From Candidatus Pullichristensenella stercoripullorum (GTDB taxonomy: Bacteria; Bacillota; Clostridia; Christensenellales; Aristaeellaceae), in contig DVGE01000007.1 of the NCBI GenBank assembly GCA_018712885.1, positions 1-6,229 on the forward strand: 6,229 nt of DNA. The letters are read 5' to 3'. A program made the translations under genes and the position numbers. The notes under the pieces are model-generated. The model searched no databases, was not told the origin of the DNA, and was given only the letters and a program-made list of their open reading frames with translations. Of this stretch, positions 1-5,300 are shown piece by piece (the stretch's first letter is position 1; each line of letters opens with the position of its first letter).

Positions 1-400
1 TCTGGGGAATTTTGAGAATATCGGAAATCTCCCGAAGCGAATAGCCCTCGAGATAGTGCAACACCAGCGGCAGGCGCAACCGCTCCGGCAGGGCCATGAG
101 CGCGTCGCGCAGTTCGGGGTCGGGCGGTTCTTCCGCCAGGACGGCGCGGCCCTCGTCCAGCGGTTCGCCGCGTCTTTTCCAACGGCGCTGGATATTGTGG
201 CATTCGTTGACCAGTATGCGCGTCAGCCACGCCTCGAAGCGCTCGCCGTCGCGCAGCGCATCCCGATGCAGCCAGCCCTTGAACACCGCCTCCTGAATGG
301 CGTCGGCGGCGTCCGCGTCGCAGCGCAGCATGGACAGCGCCACGCGATACAGCTTGCGCTGGCAGTCGAGCGCCCGCTGCGTGAATTGCCTGTCGTCCAT
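1..400 (-). CDS. ECF-type RNA polymerase sigma factor (3' end outside window)
   Basis: Alternative sigma factor of the extracytoplasmic function (ECF) type, which directs core RNA polymerase to a small regulon, usually under an anti-sigma factor. I translated the reverse complement from ATG 400; 133 codons are visible. Residues about 28-43 (DADAADAIQEAVFKGW) match sigma region 2.2, and residues 55-69 (FEAWLTRILVNECHN) match region 2.4, which reads the -10 box. After a short acidic linker, residues about 103-133 (ALPERLRLPLVLHYLEGYS and following) are region 4.1 and the start of the region 4.2 helix-turn-helix, which reads the -35 box. Roughly the last 30 residues of a typical ECF factor are missing beyond the left edge. 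The start is supported by GGGGGA at 406-411, five bases upstream. Any cognate anti-sigma gene would lie to the left, out of view. The ECF subgroup cannot be assigned. Family call is very secure. Confidence 0.92.
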   Translation of the reverse strand, partial: MDDRQFTQRALDCQRKLYRVALSMLRCDADAADAIQEAVFKGWLHRDALRDGERFEAWLTRILVNECHNIQRRWKRRGEPLDEGRAVLAEEPPDPELRDALMALPERLRLPLVLHYLEGYSLREISDILKIPQ

Positions 401-405
401 GGGTA

Positions 406-411
406 TCCCCC
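406..411 (-). promoter_or_regulatory. Ribosome binding site of the ECF sigma gene
   Basis: GGGGGA on the minus strand lies five bases before ATG 400. It is G-rich but not the canonical AGGAGG seen before the spore-protein genes, so initiation may be only moderate. It fixes the start at 400. Confidence 0.6.
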
Positions 412-418
412 AGCTTTT

Positions 419-430
419 GAATACGTATTC
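419..430. repeat. Perfect 12-bp palindrome in the sigma gene leader
   Basis: GAATACGTATTC is its own reverse complement. It lies directly downstream of the candidate -10 box (439-442) and about 8 bases before the ribosome binding site of the ECF sigma gene. That places it around the expected transcription start or in the early leader. This position suits a dimeric repressor operator, but no regulator is identified and a chance palindrome is possible. Confidence 0.45.
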
Positions 431-438
431 GCTTTATA

Positions 439-464
439 GACGGTAAAAAGGGCGGAAAGGTTGA
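439..464 (-). promoter_or_regulatory. Candidate ECF-dependent (autoregulatory) promoter
   Basis: On the minus strand, TCAAC (464-460) is followed after 17 bases by CGTC (442-439). ECF promoters in Firmicutes typically have an AAC-containing -35 box and a CGTC or CGTA -10 box spaced 16-17 bases from the AAC, often with a T-rich spacer start; here the spacer begins CTTT and contains TTTTT. The element ends about 40 bases before ATG 400 of the sigma gene, a normal leader length. Autoregulation is common for ECF factors, so this is a likely self-driven promoter. The match and spacing are seen directly; use by this sigma factor is inferred. Confidence 0.6.
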
Positions 465-506
465 TAGGGAGAAGAAATTTCGCAAAAAATGAGCGGCGTT
501 TGGAAC

Positions 507-535
507 TGGACAAATCATTATGGGATAATTATAAT
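507..535 (+). promoter_or_regulatory. Sigma-A promoter for the BrnA-like gene
   Basis: TGGACA (507-512; one mismatch to TTGACA), a 17-base spacer, then a perfect TATAAT (530-535). Transcription would start near 542, giving a leader of about 130 bases before ATG 671. It diverges from the ECF promoter at 439-464, with the two -35 boxes about 42 bases apart, so factors bound between them could affect both. Confidence 0.75.
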
Positions 536-657
536 ATAAGTATAGCCATACGTTTCAGGGAGTCGAAAACGGTGTTTGAGGGCAAAAGCACTCTGGCCTT
601 ATCTCCGCGCGAAAGGCGACGGCGAACGAATGCAGACAATATCATTCCTTTGGCAAT

Positions 658-662
658 GGAGG
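658..662 (+). promoter_or_regulatory. Ribosome binding site deciding the BrnA-like start
   Basis: GGAGG lies eight bases before ATG 671, a canonical Firmicutes spacing. It favours ATG 671 over the in-frame GTG at 572, which has its own weaker AGGGAG (557-562) nine bases upstream. Confidence 0.8.
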
Positions 663-670
663 TGTTTGAA

Positions 671-880
671 ATGCGCGATGAATACGATTTCAGCGGGGCG
701 CGAAAAAACCCCTACGCAAAAAAGCTGAAAAAGCAGATAACCATCAATCTGGACGCGGACACCATCGACTATTTCAAGGCCCAGTCCGACCAGTCCGGCA
801 TCCCCTATCAGACGCTCATCAACCTGTATCTGGCCGACTGCGCGGCGAAGAAGAAACAGCTCTCCATCAACTGGAATTGA
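671..880 (+). CDS. BrnA-family antitoxin-like protein, orphan
   Basis: Small 69-residue protein of the BrnA/CopG-like antitoxin type. Residues 3-20 (DEYDFSGARKNPYAKKLK) and the following QITINLDADTIDYFK, then GIPYQTLINLYLADC, are the hallmark of this family: a ribbon-helix-helix fold with a DNA-contacting beta strand (QITINL) and two helices. In true BrnT-BrnA modules the antitoxin binds the BrnT ribonuclease and represses the shared promoter. Here no BrnT-like reading frame is present on either side: upstream is the divergent ECF sigma gene and downstream a terminator. It is therefore an orphan, as stand-alone relatives in Clostridia often are, and may act simply as a DNA-binding regulator. 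The start is set by GGAGG at 658-662. The same frame is open back to about 440, so a 102-residue form from GTG 572 with a basic segment (SPRERRRRTN) is possible but not favoured. Confidence 0.85.
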   Translation: MRDEYDFSGARKNPYAKKLKKQITINLDADTIDYFKAQSDQSGIPYQTLINLYLADCAAKKKQLSINWN

Positions 881-895
881 CCGGTGACATGCCAA

Positions 896-927
896 AGGGC
901 CGTCCTGCGCGGACGGCCCTGTTCTTT
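896..927 (+). terminator. Hairpin terminator after the BrnA-like gene
   Basis: AGGGCCGTCC (896-905), loop TGCGC, and GGACGGCCCT (911-920) form a perfect 10-bp GC-rich stem, followed by GTTCTTT on the plus strand. It ends the BrnA-like transcript 15 bases past its stop. It also lies 13 bases past the stop of the convergent phosphoribosyltransferase gene. On that strand the stem is followed by only two further T residues, so it may work in both directions but less well leftward. Confidence 0.85.
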
Positions 928-933
928 CCTCCT

Positions 934-1497
934 TTACGCGATGGGCGTACCGTCGCTCTTGAAGAGGGGAAGTTTTTCCAGATAGAGGATGTCCTCGCGG
1001 TCGGCGGCTTCGCCTTCGGCCAGGATCGCCATGCGGCCGACGATCTCGCCGCCGGCGCGGGTGACCAGCTCTTCCAGCGCGCGCAGGGATTCGCCCGTGG
1101 AGATAACGTCGTCGACGATGACCACGCGCTTGCCCTTGATGTATTCGGCGTCGTTGCCGTCCAAGCAGAGGATCTGCCGGTGCCCGGTGGTGATGGAGCG
1201 CACTTCCGTGGAAAAGACATTGCGCATGTAGAGCTTGGGCGCCTTGCGCGCCAGAAGGTAGCGCTTCTCCCCCGCCAGCCGCGCCATTTCGCAGATGAGG
1301 GGGATGCCCTTGGATTCGGCGGTGATCATCACGTCATGCTCGGGGACGAGCTTGTTCAGCTCCCGGGCGCAGGCCATGGTCAGCTCGGTATCGCCGAAGA
1401 TGACGAAGGCGCCGATCATCATATCGTCGCTGATGGGACAGAGGGGCAGCTGCCGCGTAAGCCCCGCGACCTTGAGGGGATAGTACAGATCGCTCAT
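934..1497 (-). CDS. Phosphoribosyltransferase, adenine phosphoribosyltransferase-like
   Basis: Cytosolic type I phosphoribosyltransferase of 187 residues. The family transfers a base to or from 5-phosphoribosyl-1-pyrophosphate, typically in purine salvage. The PRPP-binding loop is clear at residues 125-137 (VVIVDDVISTGES), with two adjacent acidic residues and the TG turn. Residues 57-66 (MITAESKGIP) and 82-89 (LARKAPKL) match the corresponding pyrophosphate-loop and basic-loop segments of adenine phosphoribosyltransferases. The protein belongs to a Clostridia group usually labelled adenine phosphoribosyltransferase or just phosphoribosyltransferase; the base used cannot be decided from sequence. 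ATG 1497 is chosen because AGGTG (1506-1510) lies eight bases upstream; the in-frame TTG at 1503 would leave only two. It has its own strong promoter (1536-1564), though read-through from the kinase gene is possible because no terminator separates them. Confidence 0.88.
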   Translation of the reverse strand: MSDLYYPLKVAGLTRQLPLCPISDDMMIGAFVIFGDTELTMACARELNKLVPEHDVMITAESKGIPLICEMARLAGEKRYLLARKAPKLYMRNVFSTEVRSITTGHRQILCLDGNDAEYIKGKRVVIVDDVISTGESLRALEELVTRAGGEIVGRMAILAEGEAADREDILYLEKLPLFKSDGTPIA

Positions 1498-1535
1498 GCG
1501 CAAAACACCTCGAAAATTCCATACTTGCCACGAAT

Positions 1536-1564
1536 ATTGTATCGTGTGGAAGGAAAAATGTCAA
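1536..1564 (-). promoter_or_regulatory. Strong sigma-A promoter of the phosphoribosyltransferase gene
   Basis: On the minus strand, a perfect TTGACA (1564-1559), a 17-base spacer, and TACAAT (1541-1536; one mismatch to TATAAT). The leader to ATG 1497 is about 30 bases. The -35 box contains the TGA stop codon (1563-1561) of the upstream kinase gene, so gene end and promoter are superimposed. Confidence 0.85.
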
Positions 1565-2655
1565 GGCGCGGGCGCATATTCGGCGATGATGGCGTCCATG
1601 GCAGCAGACTTGCGCTCGATGTCTTCCAAAAGCTTCATCTGCGCGCGGGCGCGGACGAGGTTGTGCTCGGGCGTGGCGACGCGGAAATAGACGTCCCCGT
1701 CGAGATAGTCGGTGAGGAAGCGCATGGCGATCTCGCAGGTGATGACGCGCGCGCCGAGGGGCAAAAGACGGATCTCCGGCGCGGCGAGCGCCTCGCCCGC
1801 TTCCTGAAGGTAGCCCTCGGCAAGAACGCGAAAGCGCTCGAGATCCAACGCCATGCCGCGAGGCTCGTCCTCGGCGGCGGTGGAGGCGCCGGTGCGCACG
1901 ATGTCGCCAAAGTCGTAAAGGGAGCTGCCGGGCATCACCGTATCGAGGTCGAGGAGCAACAGCGCGCTGCCGTCGGCGGCGTCGAAGAGCACGTTGCTGA
2001 CCTTAGCGTCGTTGTGAACGGCGCGGACGGGCAGTTCGCCGCTTTCAAGCCGGCGGACGATGGCGTCCAGTCCGTCCGCGCGCGCGGAGAAAAACTCGAT
2101 CTCCCGCCGCACGCCGGCGGCACGGCCCGCCGCGTCGCGCTCGACGGCGGCGCGAAACGCCTCGTAGCGGCGGGGCGTGTGGTGGAAGAACGGGATCGTC
2201 TCGTAGAGCTCGCCGGCGGGAAAGTCCCTGAGCAGGCGCTGGAACTGGCCGAAGGCGCGGCCCATCTCCCGCAGGCGATCCAGGCTGTCCGCCTGCAAAA
2301 AGCAGAGGCCGTCGATATAGCGGTAGGCGCGCCAACTGCCGCCCGCCTCATCGCAAAAGAGCAGGCCGCCGTCGCGGGCGGGCATGAAACGCAGCACGCG
2401 ATCCTCGCCGGACACGCCCATGGCGGCAAGGCAGCCCTCGATGTGCTGGCAGACGCGGCGGGCGTTCTCCATCACCTGTTCCGGGTGACGGAATGCCTGC
2501 GCGCTCAGTTTTTGCAATATGTAGCGGCCACGCGGCTGGTCGAACGTCAAGCACCAGGTGCGGTTGACGTGGCCGGTACCGATCTCCTCCGCGTCTGTGA
2601 GCCGGCCGGGAAAGCTGAACCCCGCCGCGGCCGCGCGCAATTCTTCGTTGAGCAT
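1561..2655 (-). CDS. Phosphotransferase (APH/sugar-kinase fold), N-acetylhexosamine 1-kinase-like
   Basis: Predicted ATP-dependent small-molecule kinase of 364 residues with the aminoglycoside phosphotransferase fold. The N-lobe shows a glycine-rich loop (GTGHVNRTW, about 26-34) and a likely ATP-binding lysine in YILQKL (45-50). The C-lobe has the catalytic loop VHNDAKVSNVLFD (213-225), with D216 the likely base and N221 a metal ligand, then the metal-binding segment LLDLDTVMPG (234-243) and YDFGD (247-251). The combination HNDxKxxN, DLDTVMPG and YDFGD is typical of N-acetylhexosamine 1-kinases (NahK) and relatives often mislabelled mucin desulfatase. NahK makes GlcNAc/GalNAc 1-phosphate in the lacto-N-biose/galacto-N-biose pathway. 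No phosphorylase, epimerase or sugar transporter is nearby, so the substrate remains open. ATG 2655 follows GGAGGA with five bases between; longer in-frame starts up to 2739 run into the promoter and upstream terminator and are rejected. Confidence 0.82.
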   Translation of the reverse strand: MLNEELRAAAAGFSFPGRLTDAEEIGTGHVNRTWCLTFDQPRGRYILQKLSAQAFRHPEQVMENARRVCQHIEGCLAAMGVSGEDRVLRFMPARDGGLLFCDEAGGSWRAYRYIDGLCFLQADSLDRLREMGRAFGQFQRLLRDFPAGELYETIPFFHHTPRRYEAFRAAVERDAAGRAAGVRREIEFFSARADGLDAIVRRLESGELPVRAVHNDAKVSNVLFDAADGSALLLLDLDTVMPGSSLYDFGDIVRTGASTAAEDEPRGMALDLERFRVLAEGYLQEAGEALAAPEIRLLPLGARVITCEIAMRFLTDYLDGDVYFRVATPEHNLVRARAQMKLLEDIERKSAAMDAIIAEYAPAP

Positions 2656-2683
2656 GGTCTTCCTCCCTGTACGCATTAAAGAT

Positions 2684-2712
2684 ATGGTAACACGCCTGCC
2701 CCGGCCTGTCAA
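2684..2712 (-). promoter_or_regulatory. Sigma-A promoter of the kinase gene
   Basis: On the minus strand, a perfect TTGACA (2712-2707), a 17-base spacer, and TACCAT (2689-2684; four of six matches to TATAAT). Transcription would start roughly 22 bases before ATG 2655, just ahead of the GGGAGGA ribosome binding site. It lies immediately after the terminator of the spore-protein genes. Confidence 0.72.
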
Positions 2713-2719
2713 CCGCGTA

Positions 2720-2751
2720 AACGAAAAGTGGAGCGGCATTTGAGCCGCTCC
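2720..2751 (-). terminator. Terminator of the tandem spore-protein genes
   Basis: On the minus strand, GGAGCGGC (2751-2744), loop TCAAAT, and GCCGCTCC (2737-2730) form a perfect 8-bp stem, followed by ACTTTTCGTTT. It lies 16 bases after the stop of the second spore-protein gene and separates that transcript from the kinase promoter. Confidence 0.82.
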
Positions 2752-2767
2752 CGACGCCCGGGGCGCG

Positions 2768-2968
2768 TCAGTGCATCTTCTGCTCCTGCGCCTCGATCAT
2801 CTTCTTGACCATGTTTCCGCCGATGTGGCCGGCGTCCTTGGCGGCGATGTCGCCGTTATAGCCCTGCTTGAGGGTGATGCCGAGCTCGCTGGCCACTTCC
2901 TGCTTCAGGGTGTTCATAGCCTGGCGCGCCTCGGGCACGTTGATCTGGTTGCTGTTCTTGCTGGACAT
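2768..2968 (-). CDS. Alpha/beta-type small acid-soluble spore protein (second copy)
   Basis: Forespore DNA-binding protein of 66 residues. Alpha/beta-type SASPs coat spore DNA, hold it in an A-like form and protect it from UV and chemical damage; at germination they are degraded to feed outgrowth. VPEARQAMNTLKQEVASELG (residues 11-30) contains the germination protease (GPR) site, with cleavage expected after E24 in QEVASE. GYNGDIAAKDAGHIGGNMVK (36-55) is the conserved DNA-binding segment. AAGGAGGAG with six bases to ATG 2968 is a very strong ribosome binding site. It follows the first copy after only 36 bases, so both are probably on one transcript ending at 2720-2751. The two copies are clearly homologous but diverged, so the duplication is not recent. 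Confidence 0.96.
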   Translation of the reverse strand: MSSKNSNQINVPEARQAMNTLKQEVASELGITLKQGYNGDIAAKDAGHIGGNMVKKMIEAQEQKMH

Positions 2969-3004
2969 GCGTGTCTCCTCCTTTCCCAGGGATGGCGTTC
3001 CGCC

Positions 3005-3211
3005 TTACTTGCCGGAAGCCTGGCGCTGATAGTCCTCGATCATGCGCTTGACCATCATGCCGCCGATGGAGCCGTTCTCCTTCGCCGACAGGTTGCCGTT
3101 GTAGCCCTTGGTGAGGTTGATGCCCATTTCGTTGGCGATCTCGTACTTCATGTTGGAGAGCGCCTGACGAGCCTCGGGTACGTTGATGCGGTTGGAGCTG
3201 CTATTGCTCAT
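3005..3211 (-). CDS. Alpha/beta-type small acid-soluble spore protein (first copy)
   Basis: Forespore DNA-protecting protein of 68 residues, paralogue of the gene that follows it. NRINVPEARQAL (residues 7-18) opens the conserved core; KYEIANEMG (22-30) carries the GPR protease site, with cleavage expected after E24. The usual serine after the alanine is asparagine here (EIANE instead of EIASE), a substitution also tolerated in other family members. GYNGNLSAKENGSIGGMMVK (36-55) is the DNA-binding segment. GGGAGGTG lies seven bases before ATG 3211. The gene heads a two-gene unit and lies 91 bases downstream of recG on the same strand, with a candidate forespore promoter at 3242-3270 between them. 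Confidence 0.96.
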   Translation of the reverse strand: MSNSSSNRINVPEARQALSNMKYEIANEMGINLTKGYNGNLSAKENGSIGGMMVKRMIEDYQRQASGK

Positions 3212-3220
3212 GTGTTTTCA

Positions 3221-3261
3221 CCTCCCGTTCAAGTCTGACACTATTTTGACCTTGCGGGAGG
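3221..3261 (-). repeat. Inverted repeat covering the first spore gene's ribosome binding site
   Basis: On the minus strand, CCTCCCG (3261-3255) is exactly complementary to CGGGAGG (3227-3221), with 27 bases between and one G-U pair possible at the outer end. The right arm is the ribosome binding site of the first SASP gene. The left arm lies between the candidate -35 and -10 boxes, so it would appear only in transcripts entering from recG. The repeat is seen; a regulatory role is inferred. Confidence 0.45.
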
Positions 3262-3270
3262 CTTTTACAC
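3242..3270 (-). promoter_or_regulatory. Candidate forespore (sigma-G/sigma-F-like) promoter of the spore-protein genes
   Basis: On the minus strand, GTGTA (3270-3266), 17 bases, then CAAAATA (3248-3242). The sigma-G consensus known from Bacillus is about GHATR, 17-18 bases, CATNHTA; these boxes match four of five and six of seven positions. The leader to ATG 3211 would be about 25-30 bases. No sigma-A-like promoter is visible here, and SASP genes are classically sigma-G dependent, so the assignment is reasonable but not certain. Confidence 0.45.
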
Positions 3271-3302
3271 TGGCAATATTCAACTGTAAGAAACTGTGAT
3301 TT

Positions 3303-5300
3303 TTAATTCAGCGCCACTTCGTCCAGACGCTCGCGGAAGGCGCGGCGCGCGAGAGCGACGACCTGTTTGGTCTCTTCATCGTCCGGGCGCTTCATCAGGG
3401 CGCGGGCTTCGTCGTGGGTGAGCTTCAAAAGCTGCGTGTCGCCCGCGAGCATGGAAAGGCCGGTGGAGAGCATGCCGCTCTGCCGCTCGCCGAACATCTC
3501 GCCCGGGCCGCGCAGCTCCATGTCCTTTTCGGCGATCTTGAAGCCATCCGTGGTCTGGGTGAGCAGGCGCAGGCGTTCGCTCGGCTCGGCGACGAGGAAG
3601 CACCACGACTCGTACTGGCCGCGCCCCACGCGGCCACGCAGCTGATGCAGCTGCGCAAGGCCGAAGCGCTCGGCATTTTCGATGGCCATGACGCTGGCGT
3701 TGGGTACGTTGACGCCCACTTCCACCACGGTGGTGGAGACGAGTATATCCGTTTCGCCTTTGCGGAAGGCTTCGAGGCGCGCGTCCTTTTCCACCGCCTT
3801 CATGCGGCCGTGGACGAGGGACACGCGGGCCTCGGGCAGCAGCTTGCACAGTTCGCCGTACAATTCCTGCGCGTCGCGGGCCTCCACGGCCTCGCTCTTG
3901 TCCACCAGCGGGCAGATGACGTAGGCCTGCCGCCCTTCGCGCACTTTTTCCATGACAAAGCCGTACATGGCGGCGCGCTTTGCCTCCGGCACCACGCGGG
4001 TCTTCACCGGCGTGCGGCCCGGGGGCAGTTCGTCCAGGATGGAAAGGTCGAGATCGCCGTAGACGATGAGCGAAAGCGTGCGCGGGATGGGCGTGGCCGA
4101 CATCACCAGCACGTTGGGGCTTTCGCCCTTTTTGCCGAGCTGGGTGCGCTGACGCACGCCAAAGCGGTGCTGTTCGTCGGTGATGACGAGGCCGAGGTCA
4201 TGATAGGCGACGCCCTCGGTGATGAGCGCGTGGGTGCCGACGACCATGTCCCATTCGCCGCTTGATAGCGCCTCATGCGCCTGCGCGTGCTGCTTTTTCG
4301 TCAGCGAGCCGGTGAGGAGGCCGACGCGCGCGCCCAAGGGGGCAAAGAGCGCCTGCGCGTCCTCAAAGTGCTGCTGGGCGAGCACTTCCGTGGGCGCCAT
4401 CAGCGCCGCCTGAAAGCCGCTCTTCCACGCAAGGTACATGGCGCCAAAGGCCACGGCGGTCTTGCCGCTGCCCACGTCGCCCTGCAACAGCCGCGCCATG
4501 GGCGCGTCCATGCGCAGATCGCGCGCCATTTCATAGAGTGCGCGTTTTTGGGCGTTCGTGGGCGGGAAGGGCAGAAGTTCCCAAAAATCCTCGACGTCTT
4601 CATCGGCAAAGGACAGCTTCACGCCCGCGCGCGCGTCCGAGCGCAGCAGCGAGAGCGCCACCTGATAGAGCAGCAGTTCCTCAAAGGCGATGCGCCGCCG
4701 CGCGGCGGCGAGCGATTCGCGGTTGAGGGGAAAATGGGCGTTGTAGAGGGCGAAGTTGCGCTCGCAGAGGCCGTAGCGCCGCCTGAGACCCTCGGGCAGT
4801 TCGTCCGGCCACTGGCCGCGGCCCATTTCCAGCGCCGCGCGCACGGCCTCGCGCATGGCGCGCGGGGGCACGCCGGCGATGGCGCGGTAGACCGGCACGA
4901 TGGCGCGCTCCTGTTCGATGGTGGGGCTTTGCAATTGCAACTCGCCCCGGCGCAGCGCAAAACGGCCGTAGAGCAAAAGCTCCCGGCCGGGATAGAGCTG
5001 TTTTTTCAGCCACGGCTGGTTGTACCAGATGGCGACGGCGTCGCCGCTTTCGTCGGCGATGCGGGCGCGGGTGATGCGCAGGCGCGGCGCGAACTGCTCG
5101 GTCGGTTCGCCCACCACGCGCGCCGCCACGGCGCACTCAAGGCCCGGGTGAGCTTCGCAAAGCGGCGTGGGCGCGGTGAGGTCGCGGTAGGCGGCGGGCA
5201 GGCGCGAGACGAGATCGCGCAATGTGCGCACGCCCGCTTTTTCAAGCGCCCGCACGCGCGCGGGGCCGAGACCCGGCAGGCGGGAAAGTTCTTCCATCAT
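3303..5300 (-). CDS. recG: ATP-dependent DNA helicase RecG
   Basis: Double-stranded DNA translocase of 665 residues (Bacillus RecG is about 680) that remodels stalled forks, Holliday junctions and R-loops. A helix-hairpin-helix-like start (LSRLPGLGPARVRALEKAG, 5-23) precedes the OB-fold wedge domain, about 50-130, with the fork-binding YNQPWLKKQL (93-102). Helicase lobe 1 has Walker A GDVGSGKT (274-281), motif Ia APTEVLAQQ (302-310), Walker B DEQH (375-378) and SAT (401-403). Lobe 2 has motif V STTVVEVGVNVPNA (522-535) and motif VI QLRGRVGRG (553-561). The following FKIAEKDMELRGPGEMFGER (587-606) is the RecG translocation motif. All key residues are present and the gene looks intact. ATG 5300 overlaps the fakA stop by 4 bp (ATGA). 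With only GGTGGA directly before it, initiation probably relies on coupling; ATG 5297 is an alternative one codon later. No promoter or clear terminator of its own is seen. Confidence 0.98.
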   Translation of the reverse strand: MMEELSRLPGLGPARVRALEKAGVRTLRDLVSRLPAAYRDLTAPTPLCEAHPGLECAVAARVVGEPTEQFAPRLRITRARIADESGDAVAIWYNQPWLKKQLYPGRELLLYGRFALRRGELQLQSPTIEQERAIVPVYRAIAGVPPRAMREAVRAALEMGRGQWPDELPEGLRRRYGLCERNFALYNAHFPLNRESLAAARRRIAFEELLLYQVALSLLRSDARAGVKLSFADEDVEDFWELLPFPPTNAQKRALYEMARDLRMDAPMARLLQGDVGSGKTAVAFGAMYLAWKSGFQAALMAPTEVLAQQHFEDAQALFAPLGARVGLLTGSLTKKQHAQAHEALSSGEWDMVVGTHALITEGVAYHDLGLVITDEQHRFGVRQRTQLGKKGESPNVLVMSATPIPRTLSLIVYGDLDLSILDELPPGRTPVKTRVVPEAKRAAMYGFVMEKVREGRQAYVICPLVDKSEAVEARDAQELYGELCKLLPEARVSLVHGRMKAVEKDARLEAFRKGETDILVSTTVVEVGVNVPNASVMAIENAERFGLAQLHQLRGRVGRGQYESWCFLVAEPSERLRLLTQTTDGFKIAEKDMELRGPGEMFGERQSGMLSTGLSMLAGDTQLLKLTHDEARALMKRPDDEETKQVVALARRAFRERLDEVALN

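Noticed and set aside
56..439. Plus-strand open frame opposite the sigma factor gene
   Set aside because: The minus-strand frame has clear ECF sigma motifs and a ribosome binding site. The plus-strand product is low-complexity and without family signature.
461..571. TTG 461 as start of the BrnA-like gene
   Set aside because: It lies upstream of the predicted transcription start near 542 and has no ribosome binding site.
401..670. A BrnT toxin gene next to the BrnA-like gene
   Set aside because: BrnT is about 90 residues and normally directly upstream. Only about 130 bases of leader lie between promoter and start, and no BrnT-like sequence was found in any frame.
647..898. Nine-base inverted repeat flanking the BrnA-like gene (CCTTTGGCA at 647-655 and TGCCAAAGG at 890-898)
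   Set aside because: It is short, with the right copy overlapping the terminator base. There is no direct target repeat or transposase to suggest a mobile element, so it is probably chance.
877..2679. A 600-codon open frame on the plus strand opposite the phosphoribosyltransferase and kinase genes
   Set aside because: It is antisense to two well-supported genes, crosses their promoters, lacks recognisable domains and has no good ribosome binding site. It is a shadow of GC-rich coding sequence.
2656..2739. N-terminal extension of the kinase gene to a start at 2739
   Set aside because: The extension would be translated from promoter and terminator DNA; the TTGACA/TACCAT promoter lies inside it, and ATG 2655 has a strong ribosome binding site.
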